A stretch of 64,000 nucleotides of DNA, taken from the NCBI GenBank assembly GCA_017562135.1, contig QEYB01000187.1, forward strand, positions 1 through 64,000, given 5' to 3'. The notes beneath the pieces were generated by a model. It did not search any database. It was not told the DNA's origin and saw nothing but the letters and a program-made list of their open reading frames with translations. Numbering within the stretch: the stretch's first letter is position 1; the number at the start of each line of letters is the position of its first letter. The stretch is from Dipylidium caninum (taxonomy: Eukaryota > Platyhelminthes > Cestoda > Cyclophyllidea > Dipylidiidae). Below, piece after piece: positions 51,054 to 63,349 of this stretch. Position numbers and translations under genes: made by a program.

Positions 51054-52600
51054 GCCGAACACCCAAGGTGATATCGCGAAATTGTAAGCAGGCTCTCGAT
51101 GTATTCACGCCAATATATTCGAAGCGATAAATAAAAACAATTACTCATCAATATAAAATCATGGACAAGGTCATGCCAACTGGTGCAGGTGTTTTTTACA
51201 TGGTAATTGTTAATTTTTTGGCGTTGTATAAAGCTTCCAAAAGGCCCTGTAATCATTCTTGGACAGCCGGGTACAGTGGTTTGTTTTGCCTGCCATACAT
51301 CAGACATAGCTCGTTTGTATCATTAGTTTAGTTTTGTTGTATGTAGAAAGCAATTTACAAAACCCAACAGAGAATCGGACCCGCATCACATCGCACCAAG
51401 TAAAAAGGAGAGGAATACTGGTCCTTTATAAAATTATTAAACTACACACTAATCATTCGTCTTTTAGCTAAGGTGATACCCATTCGGGTTATGATAGCAT
51501 TTATATATCTCATCTTGCTGCTCCCTAATTGTACCTTTTATTCATAAGTCTCGGCACAACGTCACCGTCCATTTATAAATGGATATTTCACAGTTTTACA
51601 TATCGTAAAAAAGCTGGACTGCCTTTACTGTTATTTAACAAATTTGCTGATGTTTAAAATAACTAAAGAAGCTATCGGCGCTCGGCTGTTTTGTGTGTTC
51701 CTATGCTCCATTTAGGAGTTACTTAAAGAATTTAAATTGATATTATAATAAAAGTCTGGGGACAATCCAGGCAGGTCTAATATCGCCAATACTTCTGCCT
51801 TCATTGCTGACGAATTACTTGGTTTACTAATTAATATTTGTCGCGATACACGTATTTGCTGTAACTCTTACACTTGTTTCTTTCTGGTAGTTGATGTGTC
51901 TGTGGAAACCACCTAACAGATCCACTGAGAGTTGATACAGAAACGCTGGCTAGTCTACAGCAAATATTAGTTACCATTTGCGTTCATCAACGGGGAAGCA
52001 TTTGAAAATTGGAATTTAAACAGTTCAAGTAAGCTTACATAGGTGGCAGACGGCAAACTGCAATATCACGATATCCCCTAGAGAGATTCCATGCAGACGA
52101 ATCCGGGGAGGTGCCTCAAGGGCACGGAGAATACGCATGTCCTAGGGATTTATTTTGCCTCGATTTTTATCGCTCGTTCTATCCCTAGGTTCGCGCACTG
52201 TGATCCCCTTCACATCTTTTCCAAAAGCCAAACTTTTAGCACAAAAATATCCGCGCCACGCTATGGTCTGAAGTTAAATCGGATGTCAATTTCTTTAAGG
52301 TCATGTACGCAGTACTTCCCGTGTGAGGAAGATCGTGGGGTCGCTTTGCGGGTACCAACTTGTTGACGAGTGTTGCATACACGGCAGTGACTCCTGACCA
52401 AGTGGTGTTAAAGCCCTCGTGCACGAGATTGGGTGAAACAGAGGAGGATGCTCTTTGCTCCCAACCCCCTCCTCCTTGGCAATTTCAATGGAAAATACCA
52501 TATGTTTATCGATGATTTATACTATGACGTCTGAAGAACCACCGTGGCAACCAGCAAAGTGAGTTACATGGGTACGGGATGCGGAATAAGTTGAATGATT
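51054..52600. other. Intergenic region, no gene seen
   Basis: About 1.5 kb upstream of bestrophin B, AT-rich to 52 kb and GC-richer after. It holds that gene's promoter. No open frame with family features was recognised. Confidence 0.5.
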
Positions 52601-53480
52601 TGGTCTGCTCAGTGCATATCCTATGCTCGGAGCATATGGACAAAAATTAGAGCTTATTCAGAGAATGCGTATGGTCTCTTCCTCAGAGTTCGCTCATATA
52701 TGTCACGTAGCGACTGCTCTGTCCGCCCTCCACCGTCTGGTCACTGCGGTGGAGGGGAGGCGTCACAACGTCGCTGCAGCCGCTACACCCACAAGCGCCA
52801 CAGGGCTGAAGACTGTCCAACTGCAAGTGGCATATGCGCTCCTCTTTGCCTGAGGGCAGGTCGCTGCAAATATAAACGTAGGTGACCATCATCTACCCTC
52901 TGTGAGAGTCTTACACGCATATGCTGAATGTACTCTTTCACAAATAGTGGTAAATACCGGTCAAATTGACCCGCTTATTCCAAACAACTCTTTAATTTGG
53001 AAGGCAATAAAAGAAGGTTGGCATTTTGCTGATATGAGGGTATTAGCAGATCTTGAGTAATTTGGGGAGGCACTAAACTAACGTCATTCTGCATTGTATT
53101 AGAATAATGATGTGAAAACCCATGTGGACTTACTATTCCATGACAATGCGAACAAGTAGTGAGGATTGGTGGCAGCGTTAGGGGCTTATATGCATGCAAG
53201 AGTGAGACCTTGGCGCCACACATTTCCGCCCTGGCAGTTCACAGGCACGCCCTTGCCGCATGATGGTGGTGCTGGTGTTGGTGTTGGTGTTGGTGCCCGT
53301 GCCGGTGCCGGTGCCTGTGCCTGTGCCTGTGTCGGGGCTGAGTTCTATCCTCTCTGCTTCGTTTCTCCACCTTATTTCGGATTTCGACACACCTACAATA
53401 AAAGAGACTGAATTCTCTGCTCTTCTATTACTTGAGAGACTGTCAAACCGTCTTCTGAGTCTTGGACTTAGGTGAAGGGG
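52600..53480 (+). CDS. Weak candidate: helical coding exons of an unknown gene
   Basis: After a CTGCTCAG acceptor at about 52615, one frame reads through LGAYGQKLELIQRMRM and CHVATALSALHRLVTAVEG to VQLQ, where a 33-nt GT-AG segment (52829-52861) can be removed to continue with NVGDHHLPSVRVLHAY and stop near 53060. A further exon-like frame, SSILSASFLHLISDFD, ends at a GTGAAG donor near 53474. The pieces have the look of helical-repeat protein, but I recognise no family and cannot join the second piece in phase. It may be partial or spurious. Confidence 0.25.
53262..53333. repeat. Imperfect hexanucleotide repeat (GGTGTT/GGTGCC)n
   Basis: About 12 units of GGTGNN, shifting from GGTGTT to GGTGCC and then CTGTGC. 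It produces open frames on both strands (Val-Pro, Gly-Ala, Gly-Thr runs) that are artefacts of the repeat. Confidence 0.9.
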
Positions 53481-56400
53481 AAGGCCAACTTTAATAACGT
53501 ACAGTGAGAGCATTCTACTGCGGTGACACGGTATTATTTGCGCAGTGAGGAAACGGTCCACTAAGTCCGGGCTTATTTGGAGGCCAGAACATATTCTCGA
53601 GATATTCCCTGTCAAAAATGAGACAGAGACAGATTTGACAAAAACAACTTGTTAACAACCACAAACGATGTTTATGTACCCTTTTTGTGGACACCAAATG
53701 CGATGTGGCTTTGATTAAATTTAAGAAGGCTGGATCACTTTAACTAAACATGAAGCACATGGGTTGGAAGGACTTTCATGCCTTATTTGAGCAGTCACAG
53801 ACTCACATGTCTACCTCTCCGCCTGAGTGTTGGCAATTAGCCTTCGAATGATGCTGGTGTTCTTGCTCAGGTCCTCTCTGTGTTCACACGACTACTTCCG
53901 CGAATTTGGTGCAGTTCTCAGTCCATATGGCTCTTGAAAAATGCAGTTGTTGTCCCACCGCATCCTCATAACAGTTGTATGATGTGTCTGCTCAGAACTG
54001 CCATCGCAAAGTGGCGTGGTCGGTTTACTGACCTCTGCGCTTGTTGACAATCATTCCAGCCTCAGGACAATGAAGAGGCGAAGCAGACTAAAGTTATCCT
54101 GTTCATTGAAAAAAGAACCAGCATCACTAGGCTGACCAAAGGGGAGCGTGGCAGTAGAGTGCGATTTTCCACTTATAATGCATTTCCACTTCCACATAAG
54201 TCAACGCTTTCTCATTTCGTCTACTTCCCTTCCTCCGAAAGCAAGTCGAAGGGTGATATTTTGATGGCGGTTTTGGCTCTTCTACGGAGCATGGGGGAAC
54301 ATGCAACTCATCCCTGATTTCGGGTAATCATTCATTTCCAATCGCATTCGACCTCGCCGTAACCCGCACACTCCGACCTGAGCAGCAGGACACCTGACCA
54401 GCGCAATGCCAATCCACATAAGCCGAGTGCTCAAACTGTAATGGCCGCTTTCACTACCACTACGTTAATTTCCATGAATTGTGGTTTCGCTAGGACATTA
54501 TGCGGTCCCATCGCCACGACCGTAGGGTGTGCCACAGAGCGTTCTCACCTCTCCCCCACTCCTCTATCACTGAAAAAACACACATCTAAGTGTGATATCG
54601 TCATAAACTCCGGCACATACATCGAGGCACCTGTTTATGCGCAGAATTAGAGATGCGACCGTCACAGAGGCCAGTCGAGTGGATTCTGTCCCTTCATGGG
54701 TCTCGTCCCCTCAAAAGTCGCGTTTAATTTTCTCTTGAAAAACCAAAGTTGTTAAGGTGGGTTCACCTTCAGTGACGCCCACCAACATAACTTTAGCGTT
54801 CGGGTAAACTTTGCCCTAAACAGTGGCTCAGTAACCGTGTTTTTTAGGCAGCGCCAATTGCCCACCAGAGATTGAAATAGGGTTTTTGACCTACACTGGC
54901 GTCTGCCGTGTGAGGGGCTGCGGGAGGCCGAGTATTTCAGGTTCGCGCGCAGGCCGAGGCCCAGAAAATATGCCTTTTTCATCATAACAGTCGTGGAAAA
55001 ATTGCGCCCCAATCAAGTCAACATTGTCCGCTGGGGGGAGTTTTTGTCGCACCGACCAGTCACGGGAATGCCGTGTAAACACTGCCTAAAAAGGTGATTT
55101 TCAGTTAAAACACCTGCTGGACCCCCATTCTTCTCCTTTTAGCCTCTAACGGCAGTTGACACACCACCGTCTTATTCGTAGGAGACATCCCGCGAGACTG
55201 TCTTCATCACCGTTAAGGTTTTACTTTGAGTACATCAGTGAAATTATTTATTGCGAGTAATTCAACTTTGATGTAAATAAGATGAGGAGAGAAAACTATC
55301 CCGGCCCTCATAGCCTTCAACCTAGTATAAAAACTGAGCTATTCGCCGTACTCGGTTCATTTGGAATCGCCGGATGCTGAGCTGTGGGAAATTCAGCTAA
55401 GGACGCCGCGACAAGGTGCCTATGAACCCGCGTCTCTTCGGCTGCTTCCCCTTGACTCGGTGGCCGCCCATTTTCCCCATTTTCCCATTTCAACATAAAC
55501 CAACAGACTGGCTGAAGTCCGCAATGCTTCTGTGGAGCATCGAATGGCGGTGACCAGCAAATCGCAACGCTGTTACCACCGATGTCCGCGTGAATTCATG
55601 AAGGTCCGGTAGACATGCTGCTTTGCTGCGGCACTGTCAATCCTGACACCTCTCACATTTTTTTCATCAACATTCATGAGGAGCTTCTCACTCCCACCAA
55701 AGGCAGAGGTTCCCGTTGCGGCAGGCAATCTTTTCTCTCAAATAACTTAAGGCGGTCCCATTGGCAGACCTCATTCTTTCTTTCGTCAGACAAGGTCTCT
55801 CAAGGTGTCCCCCATATCGATAGTTGAATTCCTTTTTTTCTCATTCTGCAATTCCCAAAAAAGCTGGAGTCATTATTTTTTAAGGGTCCGCAAAGGTACT
55901 CTACATAGATTTGAGTGGCCAAAATTCTTACTTCCAATCCAACCTATTGAGTTAAGTGTTTTCAAGGGTGAGCAAATAGCAAAGTTGAGTGACTCTGTCG
56001 ACATCAGCACCGAGGAATGTTTTTTTTTGTGGAAACTTATTTTTTCGTCACGACAAAAGCGTGGATTTGGCGTTGCAGCGACTTATTGTGGGCATTGCCT
56101 CGTCCGACGGCTAAAGCGTGTTGGCAAAGCGGAGCGAAGCTTCCCAGATCGGTTTTTCCTGTTTGTTTGCGTCAGCTATTTCACTGCTTTTCTAGCGAAG
56201 CAGGCCCTTATTAGCCTCATCTCGCCTTAGTTATAAGTTGACCGCTACAGGGCATTGCCTCACATACTTCAACACGGCTGACCTGCGATTCCTCTGCAGC
56301 CTTCCACACTCTTCTGACGCCACGACGCCTCTCCTGGCGGCAACTACAACTGAGATGTGTCCCGCGTGTGGGGTTTAGGAAACCGTCCCTCCGGTGTGCT

Positions 56401-57683
56401 AATCACTAGTCGATAGGCCGTCAAGATTTCTTCGATGCTCCTCCAAACGCTGGCCTCCTACACAGCCAGCAGAAAATAGCACTAACACGAAGAGAACGTG
56501 TCCTCTCAGTCTCCACCATCTGTGGACTGAGACCCAGTGTCTAACGTCTAGCATATAAAATTATCTGCGGCCACACTTTGGACTAGTTTTCAACGGCTGT
56601 TGCCATAGTGAAGGTACAGCGGAATGCTTCAATAGGGCAAAACAACCGGGTGGTAAACAACTACCGTCCCAACCATGCATCCTTTCCGACGCGTCGGCCA
56701 TGCATTAGGTTGCGGGGCTTTTGATTTGATGTCGCATGCACGGACGGTTACTAATCGGGCCTCCTGGATTAAGTGGGGGGGGGGGGGAAGATGACCCTTC
56801 CACCAAAACACAGTAGGATCTTGTTGTCCGGCCAGTTTGGAGGGACACGAAGCTGTCGAGGGTGAAGAGAGCGGAGTTGGTGACGCGCCAGCATGCGGGA
56901 CAAAGAGGGCTTGCGTTACGCGTTTAATGGTCGGTTTTGCGCAAATCGTGGTGAAATGTATCAAATTAAACGTCTGTGAGCTCTAAACATATGCCCCAGT
57001 GCAGTGTTTCACAGAACTTCTACATTGTGATGACCGACGCTGATTGGTCTCACTGAGCATGATGCACACATGTACTAATTTGCTTCGTTGTGGCAACAGG
57101 AGAGGCTGTCGGAGCTCAACACAGCAAGAAGGTACCGCTCATTTAACTTGCAAATTTCATAGTAAACTCAAGTGTTTTTGTGTCTGAAATAGAGGTTAAT
57201 GAGTTGTAAAAAATAACTGGGCACCAACCGCTTTTTACCTGCCTACGCGGAACACCATCGGAGCCTCCTTAGGGCTGGGAGGGTGAAGCGAAGAACTGTC
57301 CATTCTTTCTCGTTAAGAAGGGATCAATGAATGGAAAATTTAATGTTAGAAACTCGAGCAATTCAATGTGATGTGGACAGTTGTCTCTTCTACCACACCA
57401 CGTCCTTCGATTGTGACACTAAAACGAAAGCCCGGGTGGGTGTGATGCGGCCGGGTAGCCGCCCTCTGCTCCCACGCCTCAATGGGGGCTCGCATTCCAC
57501 GGAAGACAGGTTTATCCAGTCTACCGGAAGGTTATGACAACATTTTAGACAGTCAGCACATGATTATCCGGCGCATGCTCGGCTATTTTATTCTTAACCC
57601 TTAATGTACACATAATGACATAGCAAACTAATTCAAACAAATTTGATTCACGTAAGTCTTAAACATGAAGCGATAGTGCACCC
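53481..57683. other. Large gene-poor stretch
   Basis: About 4.2 kb with no exon I can support. Short open frames exist at 54441-54650, 54752-55082, 55615-56230 and 57331-57537, without motifs, consistent splice sites or mutual homology. A G12 run lies at 56776-56787. Decayed repeats are possible but none was identified. Confidence 0.45.
56776..56787. repeat. Homopolymer G12
   Basis: Run of 12 G, prone to length error and quadruplex formation. Confidence 0.85.
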
Positions 57684-58708
57684 ATGGCTGCTGATAAGGT
57701 TCATTTGCGCCACTGTATCTTATACGAATTTCAACTGGGAAGAAATGCCACAGAAGCACGTAGAAATTTATTGAAAGTGTTTGGCAAAGACACGGTTTCC
57801 GATAGGACATGCAGAAGATGGTTCGAGAAATTTGAACAGGTGATTTCGACCTTTCTGATATGCCTCGTTCTGGGCGACCATCTCTCATCGACGACGATGT
57901 TGTCAGGACCATGTTGGAGCAAGATCCTTTTCTGACAACATCAGAGATCGCCGAAAGGCTGCATTCAGCTCAGCAAACCATTTCCGACCACATTCGGAGG
58001 ATGGGCTTGGTGTGGAAATATTCAAGATGGGTGCCACATGAGTTAACTCAGAAGAATTTGGATGACCGAGTCGTCATATGCACGTCTCTGCTTGCTCGCA
58101 ACAAACTTGAACCCTTCTTGAACCGGCTGATCACTGGAGATGAAAAGTGGATTACCTACGAAAAAATCGTAACGGAAAGGGCATACTGTGAACCCGGAAA
58201 ACTTAGCCCTTTCACCTCGAAGGCAAATTTGACTCTGAATAAGAGAATGTTATGCATATGGTGGGACATTCGAGGACCAATACACTATGAGCTCTTAAAA
58301 CCGAACGAAAACCTCAATTCGGAGAAGTATTGTCAGCAACTGGATAATTTGAAGACAGCAATACGAGAAAAGAGGCCGACAATATTCAACGGGAATGACA
58401 TTATTCTGCATCACGATAATGCCACGCCACACACTGCTTCGGGGACTCGTCATAAAATTGCAGAACTAGGCTGGGAAATTCTGTCGCATCCACCATATTC
58501 CCCGGACTTAGCGCCCTCCGGCTATCACTTGTTTTTGTCCTTACAAAATTTTTTGAAGGGCAAAAAGTTCAAAAAAGAAGAAGATATCAAGCAAGCCCTG
58601 GTTCAATTTTTCGCATCAAAAGATGAAACATTTTTCAAAAATGGGATATACAAATTGCCCTCACGCTGGCAAGAAGTCATTAATAATAATGGCAATTATA
58701 TCATTTAA
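57684..58708 (+). pseudogene. mariner transposase, frameshifted and lacking the third catalytic Asp
   Basis: Cut-and-paste transposase of the Tc1/mariner group. The N-terminal helix-turn-helix part runs from 57684 (VHLRHCILYEFQLGRNATEA) to FEKFEQ. Then the frame shifts by one missing base near 57835, and the rest is open from 57839 (GDFDLSDMPRSGRPS) to the stop at 58708. Signatures: WVPHEL, LITGDEKW (first Asp), ILHHDNATPHTA (second Asp), SPDLAPSGYHLF. In mariners the last motif is SDYHLF or SDFHLF; here the third Asp of the D,D34D triad is Gly. It is therefore doubly inactive. I could not recognise terminal inverted repeats. It belongs to a different mariner lineage from the copy at 33 kb, judged by the protein. 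Confidence 0.92.
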
Positions 58709-59209
58709 TGAAATTCACTTCTTCAGGAAAAATGGTATTTGCTTTATTTTAAAAAGAGTCAGCACTTTCCGGGAGCCCTTAATATTATTCACTTCTGACC
58801 AGATCTGTGCGACCCTTGGTTTGTGGGGTTTGGCATGTCGCCTTCGTCGGTTTCAACGCACAATTGATCAACTTCTACGAGATCACTCGGTCACCAGGCG
58901 ACACGCGCCTGTCAGGAAGGCTGGCACCGCGCGGAGGCGGGGTGAAAGCAGCCTTGAGACGGGGTGAGAAGAAGAAGCAATTGACCTCTACCCGGCGAAC
59001 CAATGGGCGCGCAGCACGGCGGTGACGAGTTGCGCATATGCGCCTTCGACCAACCACGAGACGCGCTGCCGGCTGAGTGCCCGCCGTCCTCCGTGGCTCC
59101 TGCTTCTGCACCGACGTAGTGACATAAAAGCCCGGGTTTGGGAGGCTAAAGCCTCACGTCTCAGCCTCCTCACCTTAACGTCCAAGTTCTTCTCATAGGA
59201 CGAACGTGG
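58709..59209. other. Upstream region of EF-hand gene A
   Basis: About 500 bp, rising to high GC before the EF-hand gene. It should contain the promoter; see the TATA-like box at 59123. Confidence 0.5.
59123..59130 (+). promoter_or_regulatory. TATA-like box of EF-hand gene A
   Basis: CATAAAAG, 80 nt before the ATG, in otherwise GC-rich sequence. The spacing allows a leader of about 50 nt. Confidence 0.5.
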
Positions 59210-59537
59210 ATGCTTGAGTCTGTTGCATGTTCTTATACTCTGTCCATCACTTCGTCTACATCATTTTTCACTCTCCTCTTTTCTATTACTTTGCAGTCCA
59301 AAGATCGCTCGTGAAATCCTGAAACTCCTCGACTTCGATGGCTCGGGCACGGTGAAGACCTCCGATCTGTACGAGGCCTTCATGGGCACGGGCTTACCGG
59401 AAGCTGATGTGGACGAATTTATTCGACTGCACGACAAGGACAACAAGGGTGAAGTTAACTTGGAAGAATTGACCGCTATGCTTAACAACGTGCAGCGGAG
59501 GACCAGCAAAGTCTCTATAAACGAACGAGGCGTTTAG
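59210..59537 (+). CDS. Small two-EF-hand calcium-binding protein A
   Basis: Exon 1 is 59210-59217, only ATG plus five bases; the intron is 59218-59296 (79 nt); exon 2 is 59297-59537; 82 residues. The two calcium loops are DFDGSGTVKTSD (15-26) and DKDNKGEVNLEE (49-60). Loop 1 has Asp at position 12 instead of Glu, which usually lowers affinity or favours magnesium. Size and layout resemble the 8-kDa calcium-binding proteins of flatworm larvae and tegument. The 8-nt first exon is supported by the same structure in the paralogue at 63 kb: the loops fall on exactly the same residue numbers. The C-terminus is longer than in the paralogue and rich in Arg and Ser. Confidence 0.88.
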
Positions 59538-62500
59538 GATTGTGAGAATTCGTCAGCCATCCACTCGTTCCTTTGAGGATATTCACATATTTTTGTATTG
59601 CACACTTTTATTTCAATATCACGTCATGAATGTTGTTTTCCTGCTCCCCTTCCTGACCTTCGAGGTCTCCGCGTTGTCCCGAAATCCTCACTGCCGCACT
59701 GCATGAAGTGCCTGCAGTTCCACTCTTTACTGTCGCACCCATCCGAGGCTTGGGTTAGGCATTCACACGGAACGGAGGAACACATCAGTCGATCGGACAA
59801 GCGGAGTTCACAGAGGCTCCGAGGTCTGATGTCTGCGAGCTCTGTCTCCGCCGTGCAGTCGCCCACACACGTTAGCGAGTGTGTTGAGGGTGGCCATCTT
59901 GTCAGGTGAAATTACTGGACGCGGGACGGAAGGAGGCGACCTCTACCCTGTGTACATACGTCGAACTAGTCAAGATTTGAAAGGAGACGAAAGCGAGGAG
60001 GCCCGCAGGTCTTGACTCTTGGACAGTCAAGCCTAGTATGCTCGTTTTTTCGTCAGAGCAGACCGTAGCGATTGTATTCTCGAGAACAGCTTGTGCTTTT
60101 CAAAAGTGAAAACAGGAATTTAGTGGGTGGCCTCAGCCTACGCTGTCTAACTATGCAAAATCAATTTGTCTACGAGCGTTCAGATGCCATGAGTCGGGTG
60201 TAGGATGCAGCTCTTGACGAAAGCGGGTGTATTCCGGTTCTCTCCTTAGTCCTCCCGCAGGAGAATAGATTTACTGCAGCCTCAGCCGTGGAACGACAAT
60301 CGAACCTCCGCAGCCGCGCACAGTGACTGCGACACACGTCCCATCTCGAGCTGATTCGAGCAGGGAATCAACTAAGAAGCCATTATTTCCGGAAGCCATT
60401 GTGGCATGTGAGTTGTGGAACTGTGCGTATTCATGAGATCGACTTGCATGGTGAGAGAAAGCAGAGCGCAGTCGTCACATGATCAGTGTGCTGAAGGCGC
60501 AAGAGAGAGAAAAATGTGAAAAGGAGATCGATCACTGTGTGAAGCTTCTAGTAAACGTCAGAGTTGGGGCAAATGGATCACTGTGCCAAGCGAATAAAAT
60601 TCCAGAGCCTTGGAAGCTGACTTAATGCGCGGGTACGTCAGTGGGAGGCCGAAATCCGTCTCCCCACGCATCCATCCGCCTTACTTTACGCACGTGGACG
60701 CTTCTGACTTTTTCCGGTGCCGTCAGACGGTACCAACGCATACGATTAAGCACTCTTTCCACAGAAACAATAAGTTGTGACCTGTTCACCACGGACGGGG
60801 ACCTCGAAGTCGGGGACTCCTTCGCGTGCCCTAGTGGTTCAGCCAATGTGCCCCTATATTGAGGAAGAACCTTCAAATGAGTCTAAAACCCAAACCGCCT
60901 TGAAAGTGCCTTCAAACGGTTTTTTCATAATCCCACGGATGTAGCATGTCCTCTTCGAGGAAAATCCCAAATCTCTAAAACTCCGATGGGCTGTTTAATG
61001 GGCGTTCTTGAGAGATCCGGAGGAGAAATTATAACAATGTAGATGGTCCTTAAAAGCTGTACGCTGAAAAGTTTGCCCGAGCAGAAGGTAGAATGGTTCC
61101 GGGACAGAAAACGACCCGAGCTGCCTCCCAGTCTCGTTGATCGTGCAACTTGACAGCGTCAACGTAGCGTGCTGGTGAGTTCACAAGTCACGTGAGAACG
61201 GGGGTGGAGTCAAACGCTTCTGACAACAGAGCCGAAGGAATGCTACTTTTCTTTCTATTTGTCTGATTTATACACTTGGAGCCCCTGCGTTGTGCGCTAA
61301 CTTTTGGATGTGAAGTTAACTGATGCACGCTACAAATAAATGCCATCGTTGTTGACTAGTGGACTTGAAAACACATTTTTATGAGAAGTGAAGAAGAACT
61401 AAAGCACGATAACATTGGGTGAATAATTCCTGTTTCACTTAACTATTTATTCTCACACTGGACGACTTGGTGACGATGGATGTTTGGTGATAAATAAAAG
61501 GTCTCCAAAGGGTGCTTCTCTTCCGTCCGTAAGTGTTTTTTGCCAGCACAGGGAAGCTCTCGGGGTTAACAGGTTTGTTCCTCCATAAGCCGGGGCCTTT
61601 GCTCCCTTGCCGCGAGAAGCGAGAGCTCGAGGAGGGCATTTCAGTGCCAGCCAAGTGAAGTCGACGTTAAGAGCCCTCACTTCCTCCTCCGCCGCTGCTC
61701 CGCGCTCCACGCAGATAGCGCGCACCGTCGCAGTCCACCTCGATGTCCGCGGCTTCCACCTGCGATTGGCGCCTTGCAGCCACTGCCACGCCGACGCCCT
61801 TTAGAGGTGCTGCCTCATGTCAGAAGACTATGAAAGAGTTTGATTCCACATGGTGGATAAACGTCTGGAGGGCTGACGTACAGAAATTTCCACTTGTCAT
61901 CGCAAAACTGGAAGTGGTTGCAGATGCACGGGACTCAAATTTTATCTGTGTTTGTACGCTGAGGACCATGTTCGCTTCCACTGGTCTCCCTGGTCAAATA
62001 TCAAGTCATTAACTGTGAAAAATGGGTCACACCAAAGACAGTTACTAGAACGCCTACAGTAGCGTGGTTTTTGGTCCCGCTGGTTCAGCGCTCTCGCCGC
62101 TCAAATGAATTCTGGCACTCGATGCGTTTCAGCTTGGAATGTCAATCGCCACTTCCGATAGCCGAAAACATCACATTTGGACAAGAGAGCTACGTTTCGC
62201 GAAGCAACTTGGCTGTAAGGTAGGAGTAAACGTTGGTACCGCGGCCTCAAAGGCGCAAAAGTGACTTTCACCGACTGGCGAATAACACCAGTTGACTGCA
62301 GGAGTAAATCACTTATACCGTTGGCACTCGGCTACTCACGCTGCATCCGTCTTGTCCGGCGTTGTCCTCCTCTCTCGATGCGACGTAACACTTTTACAAC
62401 AGCCCCAGACCCATCACCTCTCTGCATTTGTCGAATGCTCTGCAAACCACCGGAGGCCTTCGTAGGCCGGGCTTTGGGGACGGAAGCTTGGCACATCTGC

Positions 62501-63066
62501 CCCCAGTGCAGCGGGGAGCTGGTCTGCACATCGTGTATTATCTTCACACTATTCTGAATGGTATGAGTAGAAAACAGTTCCAGGGTTTCAATGTCAATCG
62601 CAGACAACACTTGCCATTGTTGCGGGGAAAGATGACAGTATGGGCGACCTCAGATGAGTTGACCTGAAGGCCTCTTCCCCACGAAAAAACCAGTTTTATA
62701 GTCCTCTAAACAAGAATGAATGGCGATGATACTCCTTTCCGTTAAAAACGTGCACCCGCCACTTCTCAAGCGTATAAATTCTAATCGCAATCGTTAGACA
62801 GTCGGAAAGCGAGACGCCTCGGAAGAGTGGCGACGGGAGCTGGGAAAGACGGACGATGCGCTGATCTCACGAATAAGTCAGCCAGAACCTCAACCACCCA
62901 CAAGAATTAGCTTCACTCTGTAGGCCAGTCAACGGTACTCAGGCCTAAAAACAGGCGCGGTAATGCAACGACTGCAATGCCTTCAACTCAGTCATTAGCG
63001 CGCAGAAAACACTCAGAGACATGAGAAGACATGAAGAAAGTATTATTTAAAACCAGTGCTAGCCTC
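59538..63066. other. Region between converging EF-hand genes, no gene supported
   Basis: About 3.5 kb, moderately GC-rich. Overlapping open frames on opposite strands at 60622-60876, 61439-61804 and 62261-62667 are short, lack motifs and look like composition effects. No third EF-hand gene was found. Confidence 0.45.
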
Positions 63067-63349
63067 TTACAAACCACTAGATTTGATGAAGTTTGTGAGC
63101 TCCTTAACATCCAGTTTACCATCACCGTTTTTGTCGTATTGCTTGATGAAATTGCTGATGTACTTCTCCTCTATCCCACTTCCCTCGAAAGCCTTGATAA
63201 GCTCGTGCGCGTCGATTGTCCCGGAAGAGTCGGTGTCAATCGACGCGATGAAGTCTTTTACGGACTGTGCTCTAAAAGAATGAAAGTATCGGTGTGGCGT
63301 GGGCCAGTCATGAAAAGAATGTCAACGAGACCTCAACTCACAGTGACAT
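63067..63349 (-). CDS. Small two-EF-hand calcium-binding protein B
   Basis: Exon 1 is 63342-63349 (ATG plus five bases), the intron is 63272-63341 (70 nt), exon 2 is 63067-63271; 70 residues. Both loops are canonical: DTDSSGTIDAHE (15-26) and DKNGDGKLDVKE (49-60), each with Glu at position 12, so both should bind calcium. The helices FIASI and NFIKQY flank the loops as expected. It is collinear with EF-hand protein A and convergent with it, so the pair arose by an inverted duplication or a later inversion. No signal peptide or membrane segment is present; it is probably cytosolic. Confidence 0.92.

Noticed and set aside
53166..53615. Long Gly-Ala, Val-Pro and Gly-Thr frames
   Set aside because: Produced by the GGTGNN microsatellite on both strands.
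61439..61804. Overlapping opposite-strand frames of 60-90 codons
   Set aside because: No motif, no splice context and equal openness on both strands; treated as composition effect.
62261..62667. Opposite-strand frames of 79-98 codons
   Set aside because: No family features and mutual antisense overlap.
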